Origin: Shimia sagamensis
Lineage (GTDB): Bacteria > Pseudomonadota > Alphaproteobacteria > Rhodobacterales > Rhodobacteraceae
Reading direction: 5' to 3'
Length of the DNA stretch: 64,000 bases
Assembly (NCBI RefSeq): GCF_900182745.1
Contig: NZ_FXTY01000006.1
Span: 1-64,000, forward strand
Shown: positions 1 to 7,580 of the stretch, in pieces
How the letters are laid out: every line of letters begins with the position of its first letter
How positions within the stretch are numbered: position 1 is the stretch's first letter
Made by a program: the position numbers and the translations under genes
Notes under the pieces: generated by a model
Databases searched by the model: none
What the model was told of the DNA's origin: nothing
What the model saw: only the letters and a program-made list of their open reading frames with translations

Positions 1-7
1 ATTCATT

Positions 8-208
8 GGGGCATTTTGGGGGGCAGAACGGTTCAATGGGACCGAGTGGGCTCTTCGTTCACTGATGTTCGGATTAGTGGCTGGGGTGGTAGGAAGCCTT
101 GCGTCTCGATGAAACGCATCGGCTTTCCCGAACCAACTCCAAAACTGGGGCAGCTACTGGGGCGAAACGCTAGTGAGCCGTGGGCACTTTGGCCTGTCTT
201 TGTGGCCC
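8..208 (+). repeat. Left copy of a 201-bp inverted repeat
   Basis: This 201-bp segment recurs in reverse complement at 6619-6819 with only three mismatches by eye. It begins GGGGCATTTTGGGGGG and ends TGTGGCCC. Its inner end coincides with the stop codon of the gene at 208-909. Open frames run through both copies but have no recognisable protein. It may be a terminal repeat or a recombined duplicate. The sequence outside position 8 is too short to test for a target duplication. Confidence 0.9.
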
Positions 209-909
209 TAACGATGGAGATGGACCTGAAGGCACCGCCAGCGTTCACAGAACTCTTCCGTCCGCTTTTTTGCCTCGTCATCTGGATTGATGATGAAGAA
301 CGTCCGAGGGCTGTAGGCTTTGGCTCGCACTGCTAGAGCTGGGCTTTGGATCTCAGCTAGCCAGTGATCAACTTCAGCACCGTGCCCACCCTTACGCCTC
401 GTATTGTGATGATAGATCACTGCACAGCGTCCGTCCGCTAGAGCTCTGACCTCACTCAGAGGAATGTGCTTGCCGAACTTGGCTCGCCCTTTCCGACGAT
501 CATCATCGTCAACTATGCCATTATCAGGGTCCGCAAACACAAGGTCGCAGTCAGTCGCCGCCAGCAACGCTCTGGACATCCAGTCAGACCGCCCCTGACG
601 TCTGAGGCCATGATGCAGGTGCGACTGATCAGTGCTTTCATCAAACGAAACAGCACCATCAACCACTGGAAGAAGAGAGGTTATCGACCGTTCAGTGGCC
701 ACAACTGTTTTGAGATGATTGAAGAGCGGCGGATCAAGCACAGCATACCTATCGGCCTGATCCAGATATCCGATGTGGCGTCCATCACCATTGTGAATTT
801 CATCAGGAAAGCGATACCAAACCACCCCCAGCTTCCTCTCTGGCGATAATGCTCTGAGCAGGCCAAGCTTGATGAAGTCGCCGATATCGCCCGCGTACCT
901 ATCCTGCAT
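208..909 (-). CDS. Uncharacterised 233-aa protein, possibly nuclease- or methylase-like
   Basis: The protein is soluble, with no signal peptide or membrane segment. Its N-terminus (MQDRYAGDIGDFIKLGLLRA) resembles a hypothetical family that I have seen scattered in bacteria and phages. Around residues 125-135 it carries LVFADPDNGI, followed by DDDDRRKG. The DPDNG core recalls DPPY-like nucleotide-binding motifs, but this is too weak for a function. The stop codon straddles the inner edge of the 201-bp inverted repeat (208/209), so the C-terminus may have been trimmed or re-formed when the repeat arrived. It lies downstream of the nuclease gene on the same strand, 120 bp away, and may share its transcript. 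A role in defence is inferred from location only. Confidence 0.7.
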   Translation of the reverse strand: MQDRYAGDIGDFIKLGLLRALSPERKLGVVWYRFPDEIHNGDGRHIGYLDQADRYAVLDPPLFNHLKTVVATERSITSLLPVVDGAVSFDESTDQSHLHHGLRRQGRSDWMSRALLAATDCDLVFADPDNGIVDDDDRRKGRAKFGKHIPLSEVRALADGRCAVIYHHNTRRKGGHGAEVDHWLAEIQSPALAVRAKAYSPRTFFIINPDDEAKKRTEEFCERWRCLQVHLHR

Positions 910-1028
910 GTCGGCTCACTTCCCGATCTCCCAATAACGCCATTACCAGCTCTCGGTTCCGCCGACTGAACCGTCTGAAGTCTGGAGTGGCAGTCGGTCG
1001 AGGCGAACCAGGAAGAGCGGGGGCGGCA

Positions 1029-2258
1029 TCAAACTTCCTCCAACCCCTTGAGAGCATCGTCAAAACCCCGAAGCGTTTTGGAATAGAAGCTTGCAATGTC
1101 ATCTCGCATTTTGGCCAAATCGGCTTCCTCGATGCCTTGTTCAAGCATCTTTTCCATTTGCGGCCGGTTCCTCAGAGATTTGGATACTATGCGGCTAAAC
1201 TCGGGAGACAGAGGGCGAACCTGGCTGGGAAGAGCATTGCCTTCTTTGAGGGCCGTAAATACTTTTTGCCTCTCCTGTTGATCACCACGCCCAATGACCA
1301 TTCGAACGGCTAGCGTTCGTTCCGAAACCTCAATTTCGCAGAGAAGAATTCGGTTGGAAGGGGTCCAACCACTCCCAGACTGCATGGATTGAAACCTGTC
1401 CCACTCCGTAACTGCGAGGCGAATGAACCGAGCGTTGGCGGAATCAATTGCGACCGTCAAACCGGCATTGGAGGTCTCCAGGCCTTCATTAATTGATTTG
1501 AGCGTTACTTCCTCAGAAAGGAGTTTTGCGAGCTCTCGAGCTGGGTTTGGTCTTCGGTCTGTAAGGAACTCAAGCGCATTCTTGTGCTTTGCCCAAATTT
1601 TCTCGGCTAAGTCCTCAAGTGCGGGGTCTTCCAAGTACTTTCTCCTGATCATCTGGGTGTAAGATTCGAGCATCATTCGGGCTTTAGGGTCTCCCGATTG
1701 ATTGTTGTTCGCGGATTCTAGGTTCCTCACCAGCGATGAGAAGTTGATACTGATCCAATCGGGATCACTCGCGTCATCATCCCTCAAAGTCATGAAGTAA
1801 AACAGGTGCTTCGCTTGCGGCCAAGTTTCGCGAACAGTGGTTGCGTATCTCTTTAGCTGTCCTGCACTTTCTCGAGCTTCAACTTTGAGTTCGATGGCAA
1901 ATACTAGGTCGTCGCTAGGCTGCAGCCCTGGCAGTCGCAAGAGCAGGTCTATGTTCCGCCACTCTCTCAAGACTTCGATTTCGCCGAGGTCTCGTAAATG
2001 GAGTTGTAGCAATAGTTTGGGCTCTCCGGATGCTGTTACCAGTGTTTCTAGTAACGCTCTGGTGCAAGTATCATCAAAACCGTGTTGACCGCGAGGATTC
2101 ACAACGTTCGCGAGAAAATTCGAATGCCGGATTTCGGTTCGTTCTACCGATAAGGCCTCAAATGGGCAATACACATCCAGTCGTTCACTTAACCTCGCAA
2201 AGTCGGACGACTTCACGATCAAGTTAGACAGTTCAATATCTAAAGGGGTATGTTCCAA
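1029..2258 (-). CDS. PD-(D/E)XK nuclease superfamily protein (PDDEXK_4-like)
   Basis: The 409-aa protein shows the PDDEXK_4 layout. An ERTEIRHSNFLANVVNPRG block lies near the N-terminus. It is followed by RNIDLLL, which supplies the catalytic Asp, then AIELKVEARE, which supplies the E-x-K pair, and then a QLKRY helix. Such proteins are predicted Mg2+-dependent DNA nucleases and are common in defence islands and prophages. I chose the TTG start at 2258 because GGAGGG sits six bases upstream. A longer TTG start at 2279 lies inside the heptamer array and has no clear ribosome site. The C-terminal half (about 200 aa) is helical, charged and unrecognised. It is likely co-transcribed with the 233-aa gene. 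The fold is fairly secure. The target is unknown. Confidence 0.8.
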   Translation of the reverse strand: MEHTPLDIELSNLIVKSSDFARLSERLDVYCPFEALSVERTEIRHSNFLANVVNPRGQHGFDDTCTRALLETLVTASGEPKLLLQLHLRDLGEIEVLREWRNIDLLLRLPGLQPSDDLVFAIELKVEARESAGQLKRYATTVRETWPQAKHLFYFMTLRDDDASDPDWISINFSSLVRNLESANNNQSGDPKARMMLESYTQMIRRKYLEDPALEDLAEKIWAKHKNALEFLTDRRPNPARELAKLLSEEVTLKSINEGLETSNAGLTVAIDSANARFIRLAVTEWDRFQSMQSGSGWTPSNRILLCEIEVSERTLAVRMVIGRGDQQERQKVFTALKEGNALPSQVRPLSPEFSRIVSKSLRNRPQMEKMLEQGIEEADLAKMRDDIASFYSKTLRGFDDALKGLEEV

Positions 2259-2273
2259 ATCTGGCCCTCCACC

Positions 2274-2343
2274 CTTCAACCTTCAACCTTCAACCTTCAA
2301 CCTTCAACCTTCAACCTTCAACCTTCAACCTTCAACCTTCAAC
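2274..2343. repeat. Ten tandem copies of a 7-bp unit (CTTCAAC)
   Basis: Ten uninterrupted perfect CTTCAAC units lie immediately upstream of the nuclease start. On the nuclease strand the unit reads GTTGAAG and brings a TGA into every reading frame within 21 bp, so translation cannot run through the array. Copy-number change would alter promoter or leader spacing, not reading frame. Confidence 0.97.
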
Positions 2344-2365
2344 CTATGAGGTGATTACCAAGGGG

Positions 2366-2689
2366 TCAAGGAGCATAGGACTGGCGTATCCCGAGGAAGC
2401 AGGAAGCGCCGACCTGAGTGTCGCTAAGGAACTGACTGTAAATTGAAACACCTTTTTTTCTCAAAAGAAGTGGTTGCCTTCGACCTATACGTAATTCTCT
2501 GTCTTTACCTATGAATTGATGCCGAATAATTGTGAAGTTCAACCGTAACCCCAACCGCTGAGCCCAAAAATTCATGTCTTCCTTCAACACGGAAACTAAA
2601 TCCGGCTGGAGGAAATCCGCCAGTTTTCCACCCAACCTCAAATCCTCTGACCTTTCACCGACATTCTCCTGATGATCGCCCCTGTTCAT
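2366..2689 (-). CDS. Possible hypothetical protein (weak)
   Basis: This open frame of about 107 codons starts with MNRGDHQENVGE and has a plausible amphipathic core (KLADFLQPDLVSVLKEDMNF). I do not recognise it. No ribosome site precedes the ATG, and the zinc-ribbon gene with a strong ribosome site starts only 18 bp away on the other strand. It could be a remnant or a chance frame. If it is not coding, 2344-2706 is an AT-richer non-coding stretch that holds the leader for the nuclease gene. Confidence 0.25.
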   Translation of the reverse strand: MNRGDHQENVGERSEDLRLGGKLADFLQPDLVSVLKEDMNFWAQRLGLRLNFTIIRHQFIGKDRELRIGRRQPLLLRKKGVSIYSQFLSDTQVGASCFLGIRQSYAP

Positions 2690-2706
2690 CAACTGGAGGA
2701 TCATTC

Positions 2707-2829
2707 ATGAACTTGCTCAGCACCACCGCACTGCACCTTTGCTCTTACGGCGATACTCACTGCCATAACTGCGGGAGAGCCGTTTCGAAGTGGATAGAGA
2801 AGTGCCCTAAGTGCGGCTACGAGTTGTAA
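2707..2829 (+). CDS. 40-aa zinc-ribbon miniprotein
   Basis: ATG at 2707 follows GGAGG with a 7-base gap. The 40-residue product contains HCHNC at residues 18-22 and KCPKCGYEL at residues 32-40. Together these give two CxxC knuckles ten residues apart, the arrangement of a compact zinc ribbon. It has no other domain, so it may be a DNA- or RNA-binding accessory or a complete small protein. It lies between the nuclease and the recombinase and is transcribed against both. The strong ribosome site and spaced cysteines make it likely to be real. Its function is unknown. Confidence 0.6.
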   Translation: MNLLSTTALHLCSYGDTHCHNCGRAVSKWIEKCPKCGYEL

Positions 2830-2874
2830 AAAAAAAGAAAAGTGGACCCCGGCCAGCACGAAGCCAGCCGGGGT
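2830..2874 (-). terminator. Rho-independent terminator after the recombinase gene
   Basis: On the minus strand a stem of ACCCCGGC with GCCGGGGT (2846-2853 and 2867-2874) is followed by a T-rich run (complement of 2827-2845). It sits 43 bp past the recombinase stop and also backs onto the zinc-ribbon gene. Confidence 0.75.
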
Positions 2875-2916
2875 TAAGCTTAGGGCATCCTGTGACCCTC
2901 TCTATGTCAGGAACAG

Positions 2917-4221
2917 TCACATCGGCAGGCGGATCTGATCCACGATGCCTCGCTTCTGCTGGTCCGAAATGCCCGCGCTGTAGATACCGTAGGTCATCCC
3001 ATTTTCTGAGCGAGCTGACTTGTGGCCAACGATGCTAGCCGTGAAGTGCTCAGGCACACCGGTGCGCTCACATTGGGTCACAAACCACTTACGCGTCGAA
3101 TGAAACACCAGGCCTGGACGCTCAAGTCGCTTCGCCTTTCTCAGAGCTGTGAAGCCCTTGGTCACACGATCAACCGTCAAGTCAGGAAACAGCGGTCCCT
3201 CGCTTGGAAGACTCCGAAACAATTCCTCCAACGCAGGATGCACAGGCACCTCGCGTTCTGCCGCATCCGTCTTTAACAGCCGAAGCTCATTTGGACGCAC
3301 GTGAACAAAGCCACCAAGATTGCCCTTTGAGGTCAGGTCTTCTCTGAGCAGCCCTACCGCCTCACCAGCCCGCATGCCTGAGAGCAGACAGGTCAGCATC
3401 ACGGGTCGCAAAGCATCGTCCTTGGTCGCCAGCAGCTGAACCACTTCCTCATCTGTTGGCACGGCATAAGGCTGTGGTTTGATCTTCTGATCGAACAGCA
3501 CTGTCCTGAAGGGGTTCTGCTCAAGATGTCCCTCATAAACCGCCCAGTCCAGGAACGCGTTGACCTGTGCCCAGATCCTCTTCTGCGTTCGAGTTGTGAT
3601 CCGAGCAGTTCCTTGAACGGAGAAGGCCACCAACTGGTCGAGCGACAACCCTCTGGTCCTCTCCGACTTGCCAATGACCGGTGACAGCTGAGCCACCAGA
3701 CTAAGGAACTCGCGCCCCTCATCTCTGGTCAAACTGCACAGCGATTGGTCGCCATATTTTGAGAGGAACAAGCCCACCGAATACCGCACCGATTTAAACC
3801 CACCGGGCCGAAGCTCATTGGACCTGCGACCTAAGTAGACAGCGCCCTGATCCTTAATCGGGATCTTTTGGCGGGGCCGAACCCGCTCAAAGTTGGAGCG
3901 ATCCTCAAGCTGCCCGGAGGCCTCCAGAGTGGACCGTAGACGATCAAGAGCTGCCCCTGATGCTTCAGCCCAATCAAGGACGTCAGCGGTCTTCTCTGGC
4001 TGAGAGAGGGCTTCTTCCGCACCCGCTCGGACCTGCGAAACAGTCTTCTCATATCGAAGGTTTACCTCCGCTGCCCGTGCGCGAGCGGTGTGGACGGAGT
4101 TGGTCTTAAGGCTTTGTTTCAGGGCTTGTTGACCAAGGACCAGCTCAACGTCCTTAGGCCAGTTACGTCTGAACAACCACGTGTGGCCCTTCAAGTACGC
4201 ATAACGAATTTGAGCAGACAT
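2917..4221 (-). CDS. Tyrosine recombinase (phage-type integrase)
   Basis: This 434-aa site-specific recombinase is expected to integrate and excise the element. The first 60 residues (YLKGHTWLFRRNWPKDV) resemble the N-terminal domain of DUF6538-type integrases. A core-binding SAM-like region follows. The catalytic domain has Arg in LLSGMRAGEAVGLL, then HSTR (H-x-x-R), GHK, and the Tyr nucleophile in the MTYGIY segment. All expected catalytic residues are visible and the length is normal. It is the last gene of a minus-strand operon with the 57-aa and 61-aa genes, 32 bp after the latter. No tRNA attachment site was found. The inverted rather than direct repeats at the island edges do not fit simple integration by this enzyme. 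Confidence 0.93.
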   Translation of the reverse strand: MSAQIRYAYLKGHTWLFRRNWPKDVELVLGQQALKQSLKTNSVHTARARAAEVNLRYEKTVSQVRAGAEEALSQPEKTADVLDWAEASGAALDRLRSTLEASGQLEDRSNFERVRPRQKIPIKDQGAVYLGRRSNELRPGGFKSVRYSVGLFLSKYGDQSLCSLTRDEGREFLSLVAQLSPVIGKSERTRGLSLDQLVAFSVQGTARITTRTQKRIWAQVNAFLDWAVYEGHLEQNPFRTVLFDQKIKPQPYAVPTDEEVVQLLATKDDALRPVMLTCLLSGMRAGEAVGLLREDLTSKGNLGGFVHVRPNELRLLKTDAAEREVPVHPALEELFRSLPSEGPLFPDLTVDRVTKGFTALRKAKRLERPGLVFHSTRKWFVTQCERTGVPEHFTASIVGHKSARSENGMTYGIYSAGISDQQKRGIVDQIRLPM

Positions 4222-4253
4222 CAGTCTCCTCCTTTCTGTTTTGGGTGAGGCGG

Positions 4254-4439
4254 CTAACCGCGTTGATGGACCCGTAGAACAAGGTCAAAGTCCGGCTCGC
4301 CGTACTCGCCCGTCAGAGGTCCGGTCACTGAGTAGCCACCGATGCAGTCGTTAAAAACGAAATCGACCCGAAACAGATGTTCGGGCCAATCTTCAGTTGC
4401 TCGGATAACGACGATGTCGTCGGGTTGCGGCTCAACCAT
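4254..4439 (-). CDS. 61-aa hypothetical protein upstream of the integrase
   Basis: This is a small acidic protein (MVEPQPDDIVVIRATEDWPE at the start, DFDLVLRVHQRG at the end) with a beta-rich look and no cysteine pairs. Its ATG lies within the last codons of the preceding 57-aa gene (8-bp overlap), so translation is probably coupled. Position directly before the recombinase suggests a role in the mobile element, for example as an excision or regulatory factor, but no excisionase motif is visible. Confidence 0.6.
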   Translation of the reverse strand: MVEPQPDDIVVIRATEDWPEHLFRVDFVFNDCIGGYSVTGPLTGEYGEPDFDLVLRVHQRG

Positions 4440-4605
4440 CTCTTGCGCCTCGAATCCAGGCGGCGAGAAAGACCAGCATCAACGCCATCGAGACAGTTGG
4501 ATGTGTCCTGGCACCGAGCCAAAGTATCGCGGTCAACACGGAACGAGGGGGTGCGCTCATAAGAAAACCCCCGGCGGTATCGCCGAGGGTACGAAACGAT
4601 TTCAT
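4432..4605 (-). CDS. 57-aa small membrane protein heading the integrase operon
   Basis: ATG at 4605 is preceded by AAGGAG with a 7-base gap. The frame encodes 57 residues, beginning MKSFRTLGDTAGGFLM and containing two hydrophobic stretches (VLTAILWLGA and SMALMLVFLAAWI) before a basic tail (RGARDG). It overlaps the start of the 61-aa gene by 8 bp. The strong ribosome site and overlap support a real gene. Small two-pass proteins occur in toxin, holin and phage contexts, but nothing here assigns one. The promoter should lie in 4606-4800. Confidence 0.6.
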   Translation of the reverse strand: MKSFRTLGDTAGGFLMSAPPRSVLTAILWLGARTHPTVSMALMLVFLAAWIRGARDG

Positions 4606-4803
4606 GGTGTATCTCCTTACGTTGTTTCTATTTTAGATACGCAAGGGACCTCGGTTTATGGCGGCAATACTGCTCTCACCTGACAGTGATGCAGCACAAC
4701 CATTATGGTGCCATTCCGGAGGCCTTAACCTCTCTCGCATACGCATTGACATCTGTCGCAATTTCAAGTTTGAGTTGTTTTACGGCGTGGAGCCTAGGCG
4801 GCG

Positions 4804-6462
4804 GTGCAGCTACCCGGTCTCTTAGAGGCCGATGACGCTCTTTGGGGAAACCCATTGGACGACGGTGGTTCCTCGTTAGAACTACTGGAAACCCTTACTT
4901 TAGGCACTGCCGCCGAAATCATGAGAAAAGAACTTCGAGACGAAATCAAAAGGCTTTGCCGTAAGGCGTTCCAAAAGCAAGAAGCGGAACGCGTAACCGA
5001 GTTAAAGTATCAAAAGAAGTTTACAACTCGCACGGGACTTCCTGCGAGAACCGGTTGGCCGAAGGGGTCGACATATAGCCATCGACATTTTGACCCCAGC
5101 CACTGCGTTAGAAACGCAAATGCTCAGGCAACGGCGATTTGGTCAAAGGTTCTCGACAATAGTTATCAGCCGACTCCGGCTATCTGCTATTCAATCCCAA
5201 AGCCGACTGGCGGACAGCGTGAAATAATGGCATTCTCGATTCCGGATGCCGCACTAGCCAATGTCCTTTTCCGCGCTGCACGCGATAGAAACAGAAAACG
5301 ACTTTCGCCTTTTTCATTTGCCTACCTGCCCGACAGAAACGTGTTTGATGCGATTATTTCTCTGAATCAGTTTGAAGCTGACGGCAAACTGATTGCAGTT
5401 CAAATCGACTTCGAAAAGTACTTTGACTCCATTCCGAAAGGATACCTAGAGGGTCTGATAGACGACAATGCAATTGTTAGTCTGACACCTCATGAGCGCT
5501 ACGTTTTCAAAGCGTTTTTGTCCCATCAGTTCGGGAGTTCTGAGCACTTCTGGTCCAAGGATTTCAAGAGCAGACATCGAGGGACACCTCAAGGCAACTC
5601 AGTCTCTTTGCTATTGGCGAATTTAGCCAACGATCAGTTGGATCGAAAACTAGCAAGGGAAGCCGGGAGGTTTGTGCGCTTTGCGGACGATGTGGTTGCC
5701 TTTTGCGATAGGCATGAGGACGCTGAAAGAATAGCTCGCTGTTTTGAGCGTCATTGTGGCAATAGTGGTCTGAGCATTAATCGAACAAAATCCCCAGGAA
5801 TTACTGCTGTCTCGAGAAATGAACAGGAGATTAAGACGATTGCCGAGTTTAAGTATCTTGGCTATTCTCTTTCAAACGAAGCACTTCGCATCCCGGCCCC
5901 AAAAGTGCGTCAGTACCAGCAAAAATTCTCTAGATTGACACATATCTATTTGATCCACTCGTTGCAGTTTGGGTTCAACTCAAAAAGATGCTCCGCCTCC
6001 GCCGGGTATGACTGGGACCTGCTTGGGCTTATCTCTGAAATCCGCAGGTCCGTGTATGGCGGCCTAGACGAGAGAGATATTCAGGACTTCATTTTGAGAG
6101 GCAAACGTCTGCGCTCGATGCAAGGGCTAATGGGTTTTTATTGCCTGCTTGAAGATCCAGAGCGACTTCGAATACTCGATGGTTGGCTGGTGAACCATAT
6201 TCGCCGCTCAATGGTTTATAGAAATAAGTTGCTTTTGACTAAGTATGGGGCGAGTTGCCCAACCCCTTCCAACAGTGAGCTGATATCAGGAAAGTGGTTA
6301 AACCTTGGGGCATGGGGTAGAGACCCTGATGAAGTAGAGCCACAACTGCCCAGCTTTGTTAGAGGCTGGCGTGCCGCGAGAAAATACTACCTCACTTTTG
6401 GCTTGGAAGGTGTGCAACCGCCAAAATACGGAGACGATTCCTCTTTCAACGCGCTCCCCTAA
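4804..6462 (+). CDS. Stand-alone reverse transcriptase (candidate defence-type RT)
   Basis: The 552-aa protein contains a reverse transcriptase palm. Motif A is IDFEKYFDSI (residues 201-210), followed by GTPQGNSVS (260-268), the FADD catalytic box (293-296), NRTKS and EFKYLGY. The N-terminal region and the 200-residue C-terminal tail (RSMVYRNKLLL) are not maturase X or HNH domains. This argues against a group II intron protein. The retron VTG and NAxxH signatures are also absent. It most resembles the 'unknown group'/DRT reverse transcriptases, several of which protect against phage, but I cannot assign the class. The GTG at 4804 is the first possible start. ATG at 4921 is an alternative. The 198-bp leader (4606-4803) could hold a template RNA, though I saw no convincing fold. 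Confidence 0.85.
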   Translation: MQLPGLLEADDALWGNPLDDGGSSLELLETLTLGTAAEIMRKELRDEIKRLCRKAFQKQEAERVTELKYQKKFTTRTGLPARTGWPKGSTYSHRHFDPSHCVRNANAQATAIWSKVLDNSYQPTPAICYSIPKPTGGQREIMAFSIPDAALANVLFRAARDRNRKRLSPFSFAYLPDRNVFDAIISLNQFEADGKLIAVQIDFEKYFDSIPKGYLEGLIDDNAIVSLTPHERYVFKAFLSHQFGSSEHFWSKDFKSRHRGTPQGNSVSLLLANLANDQLDRKLAREAGRFVRFADDVVAFCDRHEDAERIARCFERHCGNSGLSINRTKSPGITAVSRNEQEIKTIAEFKYLGYSLSNEALRIPAPKVRQYQQKFSRLTHIYLIHSLQFGFNSKRCSASAGYDWDLLGLISEIRRSVYGGLDERDIQDFILRGKRLRSMQGLMGFYCLLEDPERLRILDGWLVNHIRRSMVYRNKLLLTKYGASCPTPSNSELISGKWLNLGAWGRDPDEVEPQLPSFVRGWRAARKYYLTFGLEGVQPPKYGDDSSFNALP

Positions 6463-6618
6463 GTTTGCAGCCAGTTTACCCTGAATCAACTGACTCTCTA
6501 GACCTCAGACCGAAATCTGTGACCGAGTGGTGGCGGTCAGGGTCGACCCGCCAACTGACGGAGTGGTCCACGTCTCGCATGGTCCGTTGCAGAATGCTTG
6601 CCGTCGTCGCTTCAGGAC
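6463..6618. other. Spacer between the RT gene and the right inverted repeat
   Basis: There is no convincing gene here. A minus-strand open frame runs from the inverted repeat through this spacer but has no ribosome site or recognisable sequence. It is unique to the right end, so the repeat homology stops abruptly at 6619. Confidence 0.4.
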
Positions 6619-6819
6619 GGGCCACAAAGACAGGCCAAAGTGCCCACGGCTCACTAGCGTTTCGCCCCAGTAGCTGCCCCAGTTTTGGAGTTGGTTCGGG
6701 AAAGCCGATGCGTTTCATCGAGACGCAAGGCTTCCTACCACCCCAGCCACTAATCCGAACATCAATGAACGAAGAGCCCACTCGGTCCCATTGAACAGCT
6801 CTGCCCCCCAAAATGCCCC
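6619..6819 (-). repeat. Right copy of the 201-bp inverted repeat
   Basis: Reverse complement of 8-208, with three mismatches near the outer third. Homology ends sharply at both edges. With the left copy it brackets about 6.4 kb holding the nuclease, recombinase and RT genes. Confidence 0.9.
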
Positions 6820-6835
6820 TGTTTATGCCCCTGTT
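6813..6835. repeat. Short direct repeat ATGCCCCTGTT at the outer edge of the right repeat
   Basis: ATGCCCCTGTT occurs at 6813-6823 and 6825-6835, spanning the outer edge of the inverted repeat. The GGGGCAT core also opens the left copy. Such short repeats could be recombinase arm sites. This is inference. Confidence 0.45.
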
Positions 6836-6958
6836 GGTTTGGGAGTGTCTGAGACAGGAAGATTGGCCCCAGTAGTGACGACTGAGATGGTCTGAGTGGA
6901 GTCCGATTAAGCCCTCTAGGCTGGGACCCTTAAGCTTCCCCTTCTGCCACTTTGCGCC
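6820..6958. other. Non-coding spacer right of the island repeat
   Basis: I see no gene, stable hairpin or further repeat here beyond the second ATGCCCCTGTT. The stretch joins the island to a gene tail. Confidence 0.4.
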
Positions 6959-7138
6959 CTAAGGATGCTCGGTAGATATCTCAGGCAACAAACCAACCTT
7001 TAGCCTGAACTCTTCCCTCATGACCTCACTGGCTTCTGCTTTGTAGTTGGCATTCACCAAGATCGCGTCATGGATAGGCAAAGCAGTGATCGCCTTGGCC
7101 TTCAGGGACAGAAAGACATCAACAAGGATGGGCCCCAC
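6959..7138 (-). pseudogene. 3' remnant of an unknown gene
   Basis: The minus-strand frame ending at 6959 encodes a coherent C-terminal tail of about 60 residues, with ALPIHDAILVNANYKAEA followed by EVMREEFRLKVG. The IHD-based motif is like the C-terminal part of some plasmid or phage replication/polymerase-like proteins, but I cannot name it. Upstream the frame enters IS3 sequence in antisense, so the 5' part of the gene was lost when that element arrived or recombined. Confidence 0.4.
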
Positions 7139-7158
7139 ATTGCTGCGCAATGCACTGC

Positions 7159-7580
7159 TGGGCAGTGGTGAGCAACCGCATGAAACGTGACCTTGCAATC
7201 TAGGCGCTGGAGGTGGCGATCGCATTCAGGGCACCGCCCAAACGCAGCATTCATCACTCGGATCGCAGTAGCCAATATTGCTCCCGCGATTATCACAGGT
7301 TCCTGCGCCAACATGGGTTCAAGGTATCGATGGCTGGTCATGGCAATTGCTATGATAATGCGGCGATCGAGACGTTCTTCAAGACCATCAAAGCTGAACT
7401 GATCAGGCGACAGTCATGGGACACACGGCGGCAAGCTGAGATGGCCATCTTCGAATACATGGACGGCTTCTACAATCCGCGACGCCGACACTCAGCATTG
7501 GACTGGAAAAGCCCTGTCGCCTTCGAACGGAAAGTGGCCTAAACGAGCAATTGGGGCGGCACAAAAACGGAGCAGGTCCA
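7159..7580 (+). mobile_element. IS3-family transposase remnant with the right end of the element
   Basis: Translation gives WAVVSNRMKRDLAI, a stop (TAG at 7201), then ALEVAIAFRAPPKRSIHHSDRSSQYCS and NCYDNAAIETFFKTIKAEL, ending at 7542. These are the last Asp and Glu of the IS3 DDE domain (OrfB). The 5' two-thirds and OrfA are missing, and the nonsense codon disables what remains. TGGACCTGCTCCG on the minus strand (to 7580) looks like the terminal inverted repeat of IS3 elements. The copy is dead. It marks the right-hand scar between the island and the chromosome. Confidence 0.85.

Noticed and set aside
1-7. Target-site duplication at the inverted repeat edges
   Set aside because: The seven bases left of the repeat (ATTCATT) do not match those right of the other copy (GTTTATG). 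Longer flanks are not available.
16-336. Open frame (106 codons) across the left inverted repeat, mirrored by a frame at 6476-6811
   Set aside because: The shared part is identical because of the repeat, the tails differ, and no ribosome site or known domain is present.
899-1144. Minus-strand frame of 81 codons between the 233-aa and nuclease genes
   Set aside because: It overlaps the nuclease 3' end in another frame and has no ribosome site or family resemblance.
2274-2343. Heptamer array as a coding phase-variation switch
   Set aside because: The unit brings TGA into every frame each 21 bp, so no frame can pass through it.
4561-4590. GC-rich hairpin followed by TTTTC on the minus strand, terminator-like
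   Set aside because: It lies inside the coding frame of the 57-aa gene, near its start, and is better explained as coding sequence.
4804-6462. Group II intron-encoded protein or retron RT
   Set aside because: No maturase or HNH region, no retron VTG/NAxxH motifs and no visible intron RNA ends.
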